Shown here piece after piece: positions 8,358-17,194 of a stretch of DNA of 64,000 nt. Positions within the stretch are counted from its first letter, which is position 1. Every line of letters starts with the position of its first letter. Below the pieces are notes generated by a model. That model saw only the letters and a list, made by a program, of their open reading frames with translations. It did no database searches and was not told the origin of the DNA. Position numbers and translations under genes: made by a program. Origin of the DNA: an uncultured Dehalococcoidia bacterium (lineage in GTDB: Bacteria > Chloroflexota > Dehalococcoidia > Lucifugimonadales > Australimonadaceae); NCBI GenBank assembly GCA_958295525.1, contig OY282355.1:1848394-1912393 (forward strand). Reading direction: 5' to 3'.

Positions 8358-8432
8358 TCTCCGCGAGACCGTTGCATAGCCACCGCCCCGCCCGCCTAGC
8401 GGGAATTCTCCGCTGCGGGGCGCAAGCGGCCC

Positions 8433-9431
8433 CTACCCCACGCCCTGCGCCCGCAGACGCCCCCAGACATCGGGGTTCGCCAAATGCTCGGGGCGCTCCC
8501 CGCGCGCGAACCGCTCAAAATCCCTGGCGGCCATCGCCGAGTGACGCTCCACCGTCTCCCGCGTCGCGCCCCCGACGTGCGGCGTGAGCAGCGCGTTCGG
8601 CAGGCCCAGGAACGGCGAATCCGGCGGAATCGGATGCGCCTCGTGAACGTCCAGCGCCGCGCCCGCGAGATTGCCTTCCGCGAGCGCAGCCGCAAGCGCT
8701 GCGGAGTCGGCCACCGACGGCGAGGCTGCGTTCACGAGATACGCCCCGCGCTTCATCGCGGCGATGCGGGCTGCGCTCAGCATCCCCGCCGTCTCCGGCG
8801 TCTCCGGCGCGTGCACGGACACGAAGTCCGAAGCCGCCAGCAGATCGTCCAACGCCACCGTCTCCACGCCCTCCGCCTCCGGCGCGTGAGGATCGTAGGC
8901 GAGGACGCGCATCCCGAAGCCGCCGGCGATCCGCGCGACCGCCCGGCCAATCGCCCCCAGCCCGATGACGCCTAGCGTCGCCCCCGCCAACTCGCGTCCT
9001 TGAAAGCGGATGTACGCCTCCGCCGGCTCCGTCCATTCCCCCTCGCGGACGCTGCGCTCCGCCTCTTGCGTATGCCGCGCCAGCGCGATCATCCGCCCGA
9101 CGACGAACTCCGCCACGGCCTGCGCGTTCCGCCCCGGCGTATGCGTCACGGCGACGCCGCGCTCCGTCGCCGCGTCCAAATCCACGTGGTTGAGCGCGCC
9201 CCTGCACACGGCGGCGATACGCAGCCCCGGCGCGGCGTCGAAGAGTTCCTCGAAAAGGAAATCCGCCTCCACCGCGAGCGCGTCGAACCCTTCGGCGGTC
9301 AGCCGCGCGCCCAACTCCTCCGGATCCCACAGCGTCCCCGTCTCCGTCCACGGCTCATGCGCGACCTGCCCCAGCGCGGCGAGGCGGGCAATGCCGGCGG
9401 CGGAAAACGGCGCGAGCACGAGCGTGTTCAC
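8433..9431 (-). CDS. D-isomer specific 2-hydroxyacid dehydrogenase (NAD-dependent)
   Basis: Encodes 332 residues. The NAD-binding Rossmann motif GLGAIGRAVA lies near residue 155, and the family's catalytic residues fall where expected: an Arg in the VNAASPSV region, a Glu in DVHEAHP and a His in LTPHVGGAT. Such enzymes reduce 2-keto acids to D-2-hydroxy acids (lactate, glycerate, phosphoglycerate and others); the substrate is not evident. It has no ACT domain, which argues against a standard long SerA. The start is GTG at 9431 and overlaps the TGA of hpnE by four bases, so it is translationally coupled to the hopanoid genes although its link to that pathway is unknown. Confidence 0.85.
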   Translation of the reverse strand: MNTLVLAPFSAAGIARLAALGQVAHEPWTETGTLWDPEELGARLTAEGFDALAVEADFLFEELFDAAPGLRIAAVCRGALNHVDLDAATERGVAVTHTPGRNAQAVAEFVVGRMIALARHTQEAERSVREGEWTEPAEAYIRFQGRELAGATLGVIGLGAIGRAVARIAGGFGMRVLAYDPHAPEAEGVETVALDDLLAASDFVSVHAPETPETAGMLSAARIAAMKRGAYLVNAASPSVADSAALAAALAEGNLAGAALDVHEAHPIPPDSPFLGLPNALLTPHVGGATRETVERHSAMAARDFERFARGERPEHLANPDVWGRLRAQGVG

Positions 9432-10774
9432 GCTGCGGCCTCCGAGCGCAGGGCGGCATCAGCGGCGGCGGCGCCGCTCAACGCCGCGCTCTCCATCGTC
9501 GAAGGCCATCCCGTCGCCGTCCAATCGCCCGCCAAAAAGAAGTTGCGGATGGGCGTGACGGCGGGCAGGCGGTTGTCCGGCCCGCCGGGCAGCGAGCGGA
9601 ACGTCGCCCGCCGCTCCTTCACAACGATGAACCGCGTCGCGTTGGCGTCCCGCGCCGCCGGAAACAGCCGCCGCAGTTCGGGAACGAACGCCGCCTGCAG
9701 TTCCTCTTTGCTCATTGGCCAAAACTCCCACGCCGCCGACAGCGACACGGTCAGCCGCTGCCCGGGCCCTTCCTCGCCCGCGATGCGCGAGCGGTTGAAC
9801 ACCCATTGCGCCGGGCTGTCCACGAACGCGGCGAATTCGCAGTCCATCACCGGCCTGTCCCACCAAACGTGCAAGTTGACGATGGGCGACCACTCGTGCG
9901 TTCCCGCCGGAGCGAACGCCGGATGCGTCCGCCACTCTTCCGGCAGCAGGCGCAGCAGAACCTCCGGGGCGAGCGCGCTGACGACAACGTCCGCCCGCAG
10001 CGTTTCCCCTCCGGCGAGGCGCGCGCCCGCGATCCGCCCGTTCTCCACGATGAACGCCTCCGCCGTTTTGCCGGTCAGCGTGGTCGCCCCCGCTTCCGCA
10101 AGGCGCCGCCGCGCAGGGTCGCCCATCAGGGCGGAGAGCCCCGTTTTCGCGCAACCGATGCTCGCGCCGCCGCGGCTCCGCAGCAACGCCTCTTGAAACA
10201 GCATAAACCCCGCGCTCGCCGACACGTCCGCCGATGAATCGTTGAGCGCGGGAATGACGATCAGATCCCAGAACGCAGCGATAGCCCGCTCCGACTGCCC
10301 GCGCGCCCGAAGCCAGTCGCGCAGCGATTGCCGCCGCAGCGCGGGGCGGTCGCGGTCGCGCTCCAGCCGCATCGCCAGCAGCGCGAGCGCCGCCCGCGCC
10401 TTCTCGCGCAGGCCAACGTGGGGATAGCGCAGCAGCGACGGCAGCAGATGCAGCGGCGCGGGCAGGGGCAGCGCGGCGAGCGTTCCACGCTTGCCGTCCG
10501 GCGAGCGCACCTCCACGCGCAGCCGCTTCTGCCGGCTCGTCAGATCCAGCGAGCCGATCTCCTCGAGGAAGCCGCGGTACGCCGCGCAGCAGCCCAGGAA
10601 GACGTGCTGTCCGTTGTCCACCTCCTGCCCCGTCTCCGGGTCGGTGAACGAATACGCCCGCCCGCCCAGGTAGGGGCGCCGCTCGACGAGCGTGACGCTC
10701 GCGCCCGCCCGCGCGAGGCGCAGCGCGGCGGCCATCCCCGCAATCCCTCCGCCCACGACGACGGCGGACGTCAC
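9428..10774 (-). CDS. hpnE: Hydroxysqualene dehydroxylase HpnE
   Basis: Encodes 448 residues from a GTG at 10774 that overlaps the hpnD stop. It is a flavin amine-oxidase/phytoene-desaturase fold enzyme that reduces hydroxysqualene to squalene, the last step of the HpnCDE route. The FAD-binding motif GGGIAGMAAALRLARAGA followed by ERRPYLGG is at the N-terminus, and the C-terminal FAD-contacting stretch NFFLAGDWTATGWPSTMESA is intact. The longer frame upstream of the GTG only shadows hpnD. The identification rests on family motifs and on the hpnC-hpnD-hpnE order. Confidence 0.93.
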   Translation of the reverse strand: MTSAVVVGGGIAGMAAALRLARAGASVTLVERRPYLGGRAYSFTDPETGQEVDNGQHVFLGCCAAYRGFLEEIGSLDLTSRQKRLRVEVRSPDGKRGTLAALPLPAPLHLLPSLLRYPHVGLREKARAALALLAMRLERDRDRPALRRQSLRDWLRARGQSERAIAAFWDLIVIPALNDSSADVSASAGFMLFQEALLRSRGGASIGCAKTGLSALMGDPARRRLAEAGATTLTGKTAEAFIVENGRIAGARLAGGETLRADVVVSALAPEVLLRLLPEEWRTHPAFAPAGTHEWSPIVNLHVWWDRPVMDCEFAAFVDSPAQWVFNRSRIAGEEGPGQRLTVSLSAAWEFWPMSKEELQAAFVPELRRLFPAARDANATRFIVVKERRATFRSLPGGPDNRLPAVTPIRNFFLAGDWTATGWPSTMESAALSGAAAADAALRSEAAA

Positions 10775-11661
10775 CGCCCCAGCGCCCGACGCAGTTTGGC
10801 GTTCGTCCAAAGTTTGCACGTCAGCGCCAGTTTCTCCGCCGTCGAAAGGCTCGCCCGACGCGAAAAGACGTCCCAGCCGCGCGACTCCATGCGGTCGAGC
10901 AGGCGCGAGTACAGGCGCAGCAACCCCTCCGCGCAGCCTCGCGACTCCGCCTCGACGAGCGGGAGCAGCCGCGCGCCCGACGCGAAGTAGCGCCGCGCCC
11001 GCGCCGCCTGCGCCGCCATCAACGCTCGAAACTCCTCGTTCACCGTTCCGCGCCGCAGATCGTCCTCCGAATAGCCGTGCCGCGCCATTTCGTCCAGCGG
11101 CAGATACAGGCGCCCGCGCTCCGCGTCCTCCCGCAGGTCGCGCAGGATGTTGGTGAGTTGCATCGCAATTCCGAAGTCCACTGCGGCCTCCTCGGCGGGC
11201 GGCTCGTCGCGGTAGCCGAATATGCGGATGGAGATCAGCCCCACTACGGAGGCCACGTGGTAGCAGTAGCGCTTCAACGCTCCAAAATCCTCGAACCGCC
11301 GGGGCGCGAGGTCCATCTCCACGCCGCCGATCACGTCCTGGAAGAGCGACTCCGGCGCTCCGTAGGCGCTGGCCGCGTCCGCGAGCGCGGCGAGAACGGG
11401 GCAGTCGGGCCGTCCGGCGTAGGCGTCGCTCAGGCGCAGGCGGAGGCTGGCGAGTTCGGCGCGCTTCTCCTCCGCGCCACCCGCGCCGTCCGCGATGTCG
11501 TCCGCGAGGCGGCTGAATGCGTAGGCCGCGTAGACCGCCCGTCTGCGGCGCGGCGGCAGCGCGAGGAAGGCGTAGTAGAAGTTCCGCGCCTCGCGTTTCG
11601 TGATCGCCTGGCACTCCGCGTAGGCGGCGTCGAGGGCGTTTTTGTCCCGCCGGAGCGTCAT
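10771..11661 (-). CDS. hpnD: Presqualene diphosphate synthase HpnD
   Basis: Encodes 296 residues from an ATG that overlaps the hpnC stop (ATGA). HpnD condenses two farnesyl diphosphates into presqualene diphosphate. Both aspartate-rich motifs of the squalene/phytoene synthase family are present: DDIAD near residue 54 and NILRDLRED near residue 172, which bind Mg2+-diphosphate. The motif YCYHVASVVG is also typical. Squalene synthase and phytoene synthase share this fold, but the two-paralog arrangement with hpnC and hpnE makes HpnD the best call. Confidence 0.93.
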   Translation of the reverse strand: MTLRRDKNALDAAYAECQAITKREARNFYYAFLALPPRRRRAVYAAYAFSRLADDIADGAGGAEEKRAELASLRLRLSDAYAGRPDCPVLAALADAASAYGAPESLFQDVIGGVEMDLAPRRFEDFGALKRYCYHVASVVGLISIRIFGYRDEPPAEEAAVDFGIAMQLTNILRDLREDAERGRLYLPLDEMARHGYSEDDLRRGTVNEEFRALMAAQAARARRYFASGARLLPLVEAESRGCAEGLLRLYSRLLDRMESRGWDVFSRRASLSTAEKLALTCKLWTNAKLRRALGR

Positions 11662-12554
11662 AGCGGCCGCCGCGCCGCCATCCGGAGCGCCGCGCCGAGC
11701 GCGAGCCAAGCCTTGCGCGGGCGGGTCACCACAGGGCGCTTGCTCAACGTGTCGTAGTTCTGCTCGCGGATCGCGTCCAGCACGCGCATTCCGCCCTTGC
11801 TGAACAGCGCGACCGCCAGTTTCGCCCGCCCCCGCAGCTGGTTCGCCAGAGGCGCGCCCTCCGCGAACAGCGCCGCCGCCCGGTCGACCTCGAAGCGCAT
11901 TAGCGCGCGAAACGCCTCGTCCGCGGCGCCCCCCGCGATCCGCTCCTCCGCGCAGCCGAACGCCCGCAGATCCTCTTGCGGCAAGTACACGCGCCCTATG
12001 CGGTAGTCGCGCGCGACGTCTTGCCAAAAGTTGGCGAGTTGCAGCGCCGTGCAGGTCGAGTCCGAAAGCCGCCCGTTCTCTTCCGACGCCGCTCCGAGAA
12101 CGTGGAGCACCATGCGGCCAACGGGATTGGCGGAATGATCGCAGTAGCGCAACAGGTCGGCGTAGGTCGCGAAGCGGCCGGTTCCCTGATCTATGCGATT
12201 GGCCTGAATGAGTTTGCGGAACGGCTCCGGCGGAATCTCCGCCCGCCTGACAACGTCCTGCAGCGCGATCATCACGGGATGGGCGGGCTCGCCGGAATAG
12301 GCGAGGTTCAGTTGCGCCTCCCACTCGTCCAGCAGCGCGAGCCGGTCGCCGTCCGCCTCGTCGCCCAGATCGTCGGTGGCGCGGCAGAAGGCGTAGACCG
12401 CTTCCAGGTCGCGGCGGAACCGCGGCGGCGTAAGCCATGAGACGACGCTGAAGTTTTCGTAGCGCGCCCGCGCCATCCGGGCGCAATGCGCGTAGGCGCC
12501 GGCGAGATCGGAGGATTCGGGGCGCGCCTCTGCCGCCCGTGGCGCGGCGGCCAT
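11658..12554 (-). CDS. hpnC: Hydroxysqualene synthase HpnC
   Basis: Encodes 298 residues of the squalene/phytoene synthase fold. HpnC converts presqualene diphosphate to hydroxysqualene. The first aspartate motif DDLGDE lies near residue 60 and the second, NFWQDVARD, near residue 175; the FWQD form is characteristic of HpnC rather than HpnD. The N-terminal ENFSVVSWLTPP is also typical. It starts eight bases after yjbQ ends and runs straight into hpnD, so all three hpn genes form one operon. Confidence 0.94.
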   Translation of the reverse strand: MAAAPRAAEARPESSDLAGAYAHCARMARARYENFSVVSWLTPPRFRRDLEAVYAFCRATDDLGDEADGDRLALLDEWEAQLNLAYSGEPAHPVMIALQDVVRRAEIPPEPFRKLIQANRIDQGTGRFATYADLLRYCDHSANPVGRMVLHVLGAASEENGRLSDSTCTALQLANFWQDVARDYRIGRVYLPQEDLRAFGCAEERIAGGAADEAFRALMRFEVDRAAALFAEGAPLANQLRGRAKLAVALFSKGGMRVLDAIREQNYDTLSKRPVVTRPRKAWLALGAALRMAARRPL

Positions 12555-12562
12555 CGCCGGGC

Positions 12563-13009
12563 CTAGTCCCCGTGGACGCTGATGATGACCTCGCGCGTCC
12601 GGGGACGGGGATCCAGTTCCACGACGAACACGCTCTGCCAGGGGCCCAGCATCAGTTCGCCGTCAATGATCGGAATCGTCTCGCTGGAGGGCAGCAGCAG
12701 GTGGGCGCAGTGCGAATGGCCGTTCGGCTCTTCGTCGGCGGTCATATGCACGGTGCGGACGGCGAAGTCGTTGTGCGCGTAGTAGGCGTCGTCCGGCGCG
12801 ATGCGGCGGAGGAAATGCTCCATATCCTTCAGGAGGAGCGGCTCGTTCTCGTTGATCACGACGGCGGCGGTCGTGTGGAGCGAGTAGACGCACGCGAGCC
12901 CGTTGCGGACTCTCGATTCCTCGACGCGCCTCCGGACGTCCTCGGTGATGTCGAGGAACTCGGGCGCGGTCGTCGTTTCGACGGTTATGCGGGTGACTGC
13001 GGCGTTCAT
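12563..13009 (-). CDS. yjbQ: YjbQ/UPF0047 family protein
   Basis: Encodes 148 residues, the usual length. Family signatures are YSLHTTAAVVINENE near residue 42 and HSHCAHLLLPSSE near residue 98, with the final Glu-rich strand VFVVELDPRPR. The histidines line a metal-like pocket in solved family members. Databases often name the family secondary thiamine-phosphate synthase, from weak in vitro activity; the physiological role is unsettled. It is the first gene of the compact yjbQ-hpnC-hpnD-hpnE run, a placement I cannot explain functionally. Confidence 0.88.
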   Translation of the reverse strand: MNAAVTRITVETTTAPEFLDITEDVRRRVEESRVRNGLACVYSLHTTAAVVINENEPLLLKDMEHFLRRIAPDDAYYAHNDFAVRTVHMTADEEPNGHSHCAHLLLPSSETIPIIDGELMLGPWQSVFVVELDPRPRTREVIISVHGD

Positions 13010-13028
13010 TCCGCTTCTTGTTCCTTCC

Positions 13029-13622
13029 TCACGAACGGCGGGCGCCGCCCCCTCCCGGGGCGCTCGTCCGATGAGCGGGGTTAGGCACGCCGTACTTTCT
13101 GAGGTAGCCCAGCGCGTCGTTCCTATACGCCTGGTTGCTGGGCGGAGGCGTTCCTTTCGGCGTTTGCCTATCCGCTGCGCGCAGGAGACGCAGAAACACC
13201 TTCAAGGTTCGCCGCATCTCCTGCAGTTCGTCTTCGGTCAGGTTATCGTTGTAGAAGTTCCTGTGCGAATCCCCCAAGTCCCCGAACAGGCTGCCGATGT
13301 ACTGGGAATCCGTCACTTTGCCTTTCGCCTGCTGCGCCAAGTAGTCCGTGATGCGGCGCAGCGAGTCGTGCGATTGGTGCGGCCATCCGCGCTTACGGGC
13401 TATCTTCTTGACCGCGTGAGCGGCGGCCCCGTAGATTTCCTCTGACGAGGCCACTCTCCCCGCCGCCCCGCCATTCTTCAACGAGTCCCCCGAACGCTCC
13501 AGCAACTCGCCGCTGATCGCCGCGTGCGTCGCCAAAGGAGGAGCGCGGTCTAGCCAGGCGTCAAACGGCGGAGCGAACGGCTTGGGCAGGCGCGCCTTGA
13601 TGGGAGTGTTCAGTTTCGCCAT
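13029..13622 (-). CDS. Hypothetical helical protein, possibly HEPN-like
   Basis: Encodes 197 residues from an ATG preceded by GAGGAG. It is polar and largely helical, with a core from about residue 60 to 155. The segment KKIARKRGWPHQSHDSL contains an Arg followed by a His five to six residues later, loosely like the RX4-6H motif of HEPN domains, and the region RNFYNDNLTEDEL is strongly polar. I do not recognise the family with certainty; the HEPN idea is an inference from spacing alone. It lies between squalene-hopene cyclase and yjbQ on the same strand, so it interrupts the hopanoid cluster. The 119 bases upstream hold no other feature. Confidence 0.6.
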   Translation of the reverse strand: MAKLNTPIKARLPKPFAPPFDAWLDRAPPLATHAAISGELLERSGDSLKNGGAAGRVASSEEIYGAAAHAVKKIARKRGWPHQSHDSLRRITDYLAQQAKGKVTDSQYIGSLFGDLGDSHRNFYNDNLTEDELQEMRRTLKVFLRLLRAADRQTPKGTPPPSNQAYRNDALGYLRKYGVPNPAHRTSAPGGGGARRS

Positions 13623-13741
13623 CGTATGCTCCTCTATGCGTTGCGGGCGGCCTGCTCGGAAAGCGCGGGCTACGCTCCGAACGCCGCCTCGGGGAACTCC
13701 CCGCCGCTCCATTCTACGCTTGCGCGTAAGCGGCGCATAGG

Positions 13742-15838
13742 TTAGCACGCAACGCTTTTCGGGGCAACGCCGTCAAGCCCGCATTCTCTATCCTGCGCGC
13801 CGCCCCGCCGCCCGCGCCCGATCATTCCCGTCCGCTCCGCGTAGCGCCCAAGCGCCCACAACGGAAAGTAGTTGCGGTACAGGTGATACTTGATCATAAA
13901 CGCCGCGCTCAACTCCGCGCCTTGCGCGTTCGACGGCTTGCGCTCGCCCGGCCTGTCGCCGGGGCCGTAGCCCGGAAATCCGCAACCCGTGAACTGCGGC
14001 TCGTCCCATTCCCCGTCCACGCGCTGGCGGTCGAGCAGAAACTCGACGCCTCTGCGGACGGCCTCGCCCTCCGTCTCCCCCGCCGCGATCAGCGCGATCA
14101 GCGCCCACGAGGTCTGCGACGCCGCGCTCTCTCCCCGCCCGCGCAGCGACGGGTCTACGTAACTCGCGCACGTCTCGCCCCATCCGCCGTCGGCGTTCTG
14201 CCGCGCCAGCAGCCACTCGACCGCCTTCCGCGCCCGCGGCTGCCGCATATCCTCCCCCAACGCCTCCAGCGCGGGCAGAACCGCCCCCGTTCCATAGATA
14301 TAGTTGACGCCCCACCGCCCGAACCACGCCCCGTCGCGCTCCTGCTCGCGCCACACGTAGGCGAGCCCCCGGCGGACAGCCGGATGATCCCTCCCATAGC
14401 CAAGCCTGCCGCACATCTCCAGCACGTGGGCGGTGACGTCCGCGCTCGGCGGATCGAGCAACTCGCCGAAATCGGCGAACGGAATGCTCGCCAGGTAGCG
14501 CGCGGCGTTGTTCCGGTCGAACGCGGCCCAACCGCCGTTGGACGATTGCATGCCCTCCAGCCACGCCGCCGCGCGCCGCATCGCCGCCTTCCGCGCATCC
14601 TCGCCGGCCTCGTCCTCGAGGCGCGTCCGCGCCAAGTCCATCACGATGATGGCCGAGTCGTCTATGTCCGGGTAATGATCGTTGTGGAACTCGAACGCCC
14701 AACCGCTGGGCTCCAGGCGCGGCCTCTGAACGGCCCAATCGCCCTTCACCCGCACCTCCCTGTCCAAAAGCCACCGCGCCGCCCGCCGCATCGCGGGATG
14801 GTCCGGCGGAACGCCGGAGTCCAGCAGCCCCGTCATCGCCAGGCACGTGTCCCACACCGGCGAGAGGCACGCCTGCACGCGCAGCGCCGCTCCGTCATCC
14901 GACGGAACGCTCCACTCGCCGCGGAATCCCCGCATCCCTTTCGCAATCGCCGGATGGTCGAGCGGATGGCCAAGCGCGCTCAGCGCGATGAGCGAGTACG
15001 CCCACGGAGGCTGAATGCCTCCCCACGATCCGTCGGCCTCCTGATGCGCGATGATCCAGTCCTCCGCGGCGCGGAGCGCCATCTTCCGGCCCGGCGTGAA
15101 CGGCAGCCTGCGGTAGAGGCGCAGCAGCCTGTCGGCGAGCAGCGCCCCGCCTTGCAGCGAGAACGGGCTCGTCTTCCAGCGCGAGAGCGTGTAATTCGCC
15201 CTCCCGCCGGGGTAAAGTTCCGCGATTCCTTCCTCCGGGCGCGGGGGGCGCGTCGGGTTGAGCGTGAGAATGATGGTCATGGGAACGATGGTCGCGCGCG
15301 CCCAACTTGCGAAGCGGTGGATATTCAGGGGCGCCCACTTGGGGAGCAGCATCATCTCCGGCGGCATCGAGGGAGTCGCGCCCCAGTCCCACTGCCCGAA
15401 CAGCGCGAGCCATATCTTGGTGAAGACGCGCGCCTTGGGAACGCCGCCCGCCTCGACGATGAACTCCCGCGCCCGCGTCATATGCGGGGCGTCCGCCGCG
15501 TCTCCGGCCAATTTCAGCGCGAAATAGCACTCAATGGACGTGCTGAGGTCGCCCGGCGCGCCGTAGTACATACGCCACGAGCCGTCCGGCGACTGCCTGC
15601 GCCGGATGTCCTCCGCGACGCGGGGAATGCGCCCGCCTTCGTCCGACCCCATAAAGCGCGCGAGCATCACGTGCTCGGCCTCCATCGTGGGGTTGGACTC
15701 CAATTCCCCCAGCCAGTAGCCTTCCGCGCGCTGCGTCTGAAAGAAGCGCGCCTGCGTCCGCGCCAGCGCCTCTCGAACGCGGCTTCCGAGGTCGTCGCCT
15801 CCGCCGGCCGGCCCCATCCGCGTCGCCGCTACCGCCAC
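13742..15838 (-). CDS. shc: Squalene-hopene cyclase
   Basis: Encodes about 698 residues, in the family range. It cyclises squalene to hopene or hopanol in the membrane. The catalytic acid motif DIDD of the DxDD class is at about residues 391-394, and several QW repeats are visible (for example DGSWGGIQPPW and NADGGWGETC). The start given is a GTG that overlaps the upstream gene by ten bases; an ATG eight codons downstream is an alternative. With hpnC, hpnD and hpnE nearby, the window encodes the path from farnesyl diphosphate to the hopane skeleton. No hpnH or hpnG side-chain gene is present. Confidence 0.95.
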   Translation of the reverse strand: MAVAATRMGPAGGGDDLGSRVREALARTQARFFQTQRAEGYWLGELESNPTMEAEHVMLARFMGSDEGGRIPRVAEDIRRRQSPDGSWRMYYGAPGDLSTSIECYFALKLAGDAADAPHMTRAREFIVEAGGVPKARVFTKIWLALFGQWDWGATPSMPPEMMLLPKWAPLNIHRFASWARATIVPMTIILTLNPTRPPRPEEGIAELYPGGRANYTLSRWKTSPFSLQGGALLADRLLRLYRRLPFTPGRKMALRAAEDWIIAHQEADGSWGGIQPPWAYSLIALSALGHPLDHPAIAKGMRGFRGEWSVPSDDGAALRVQACLSPVWDTCLAMTGLLDSGVPPDHPAMRRAARWLLDREVRVKGDWAVQRPRLEPSGWAFEFHNDHYPDIDDSAIIVMDLARTRLEDEAGEDARKAAMRRAAAWLEGMQSSNGGWAAFDRNNAARYLASIPFADFGELLDPPSADVTAHVLEMCGRLGYGRDHPAVRRGLAYVWREQERDGAWFGRWGVNYIYGTGAVLPALEALGEDMRQPRARKAVEWLLARQNADGGWGETCASYVDPSLRGRGESAASQTSWALIALIAAGETEGEAVRRGVEFLLDRQRVDGEWDEPQFTGCGFPGYGPGDRPGERKPSNAQGAELSAAFMIKYHLYRNYFPLWALGRYAERTGMIGRGRRGGAQDRECGLDGVAPKSVAC

Positions 15839-16254
15839 ACCGCCAGGATCATTCCGCCCGCGATCATCTGCAGCATCGGGTAGCCCGCGTCTATCAGGTA
15901 GAGTTTCAGCCCCCGGTACTGGAAGGCGTAGTTCGGAATCTGCCCCACGGCCGTAATGGCGACGCCGACGATGAGGCCGATGAGCAGCCCTTCGGGCGCG
16001 GATTTCGCGTCCGCCGCCCGAATAATGAACGCGAGCATCACGGCGCCGACGGCGGACGCGAAGGCCGCGAGGCCGTAGGAGAGCGTGTTCTCGTTCTTGC
16101 GCGCCGCGACCATCTCAGGCGTCAGCCCCGCCGCCCCCATCCACGGCTTGCCGAGCGCCATGTAGTAGACGGCTCCCAGCGCGTAGCCCGCCACCGCCGT
16201 GACCGCGATGGCCAGCCAGTTCATCGAGGTGACCACGCCGAACTCAATTTGCAT
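15829..16254 (-). CDS. DUF1761-like membrane protein
   Basis: Encodes 141 residues with four hydrophobic helices (about 10-30, 60-82, 88-106 and 121-140). The segment ALGAVYYMALGKPWMGAAGLTPE in the first helix and loop is typical of the DUF1761 family, whose function is unknown. AGGAG lies eight bases before the ATG. Its stop overlaps the start of squalene-hopene cyclase, so the two are probably co-transcribed. Confidence 0.8.
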   Translation of the reverse strand: MQIEFGVVTSMNWLAIAVTAVAGYALGAVYYMALGKPWMGAAGLTPEMVAARKNENTLSYGLAAFASAVGAVMLAFIIRAADAKSAPEGLLIGLIVGVAITAVGQIPNYAFQYRGLKLYLIDAGYPMLQMIAGGMILAVWR

Positions 16255-16453
16255 CCGCTCATCTCCTGCGCCCGCCGGATTGCGCGCTCCCGGCGCGGCG
16301 CGTAATTCTACTACAATGCGTCGGGCGGGGCAGCGAGCGCCGTCTGGTGGATTCCCATCTGCCCCGGCGGAACCACAGGTAGGTTACGCTTTCACGGGCA
16401 GGGCGGGTGAGCGTTCGTCCGCAGGGCGTTGCGCGGGGCGAGCGCGCAACGCC

Positions 16454-16924
16454 TCATTGCGGCGGATGCGTTGCGGCCGCCGCCGCTTGGACGGAGCGGA
16501 GGATGCCCGCGTACCCGGTGCAGCGGCAGATGTTGCCGCCCATATAGCGGACGACCTCCTCGCGGGTGGGCGCGGGGTTCTCGTCCAGCAGCGCTTTCGT
16601 CAGCAGGATCATTCCCGGAGTGCAGTAGCCGCACTGCAGGCCGAAGTTGTCCACGAACGCTTGCTGAATGGGGTGCAGCCCCTCTTCGGGAGTCAGCCCC
16701 TCTATGGTGAGAATGTCCTTGCCTTCCATCTGCGGAGCGAGGAGGCTGCACGAACTGACGGCTTGGCCGTCGGCGATGACCGTGCAGGCGCCGCACACCC
16801 CGCTATGGCAATACTCTTTCGTCCCGCGCAGTTCGAGGCGGTCGCGCAGCAGGTCGAGGAGCGTCGTGGCGGGCGGCGCGTCAATGGAAACGGACGCGCC
16901 GTTTAGCGTGAAGGATATGTTCAT
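16454..16924 (-). CDS. Orphan [2Fe-2S] subunit of a molybdenum hydroxylase
   Basis: Encodes 156 residues from an ATG with GGAGA upstream. It has the two-domain architecture of small subunits of the xanthine dehydrogenase/CO dehydrogenase family: a plant-type ferredoxin domain with CHSGVCGAC and a further Cys near residue 58, and a helical domain with CGYCTPG and CRCTGY. It would carry electrons between the molybdenum and FAD subunits. Unlike the copy at 24299-24820 it has no partner genes beside it, so it either pairs with subunits elsewhere or is a remnant. The 200 bases on its downstream side hold no feature I can name. Confidence 0.88.
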   Translation of the reverse strand: MNISFTLNGASVSIDAPPATTLLDLLRDRLELRGTKEYCHSGVCGACTVIADGQAVSSCSLLAPQMEGKDILTIEGLTPEEGLHPIQQAFVDNFGLQCGYCTPGMILLTKALLDENPAPTREEVVRYMGGNICRCTGYAGILRSVQAAAAATHPPQ

Positions 16925-17194
16925 GGCGTCGCCTTCTCCTATCACGCGCCGGGATGGCGTAGCGCAGCGAGGCGTTGGCGCGCGTCCGCCAGTGTACACG
17001 ACGTTCCGCCGTCCGTCCGCCCATTGCGCTCGTTCACTGCAGATGAGACAGCGCGTGGGTTGCGAGGCCGCATCCATGCGCTGCGCCGGGGGCGCTCCAT
17101 CGGCTCAAGCCAAGCGCCTGACGCCGGAGTATACTGGGCCTCCCGCCTCGCCAAACGCCAAACGCGCCGCGCCCGATGCGGCGGTTCACGGAAC

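Noticed and set aside
13883-15883. A 666-codon plus-strand frame
   Set aside because: It lies opposite squalene-hopene cyclase, has Arg/Pro-rich composition and matches no family.
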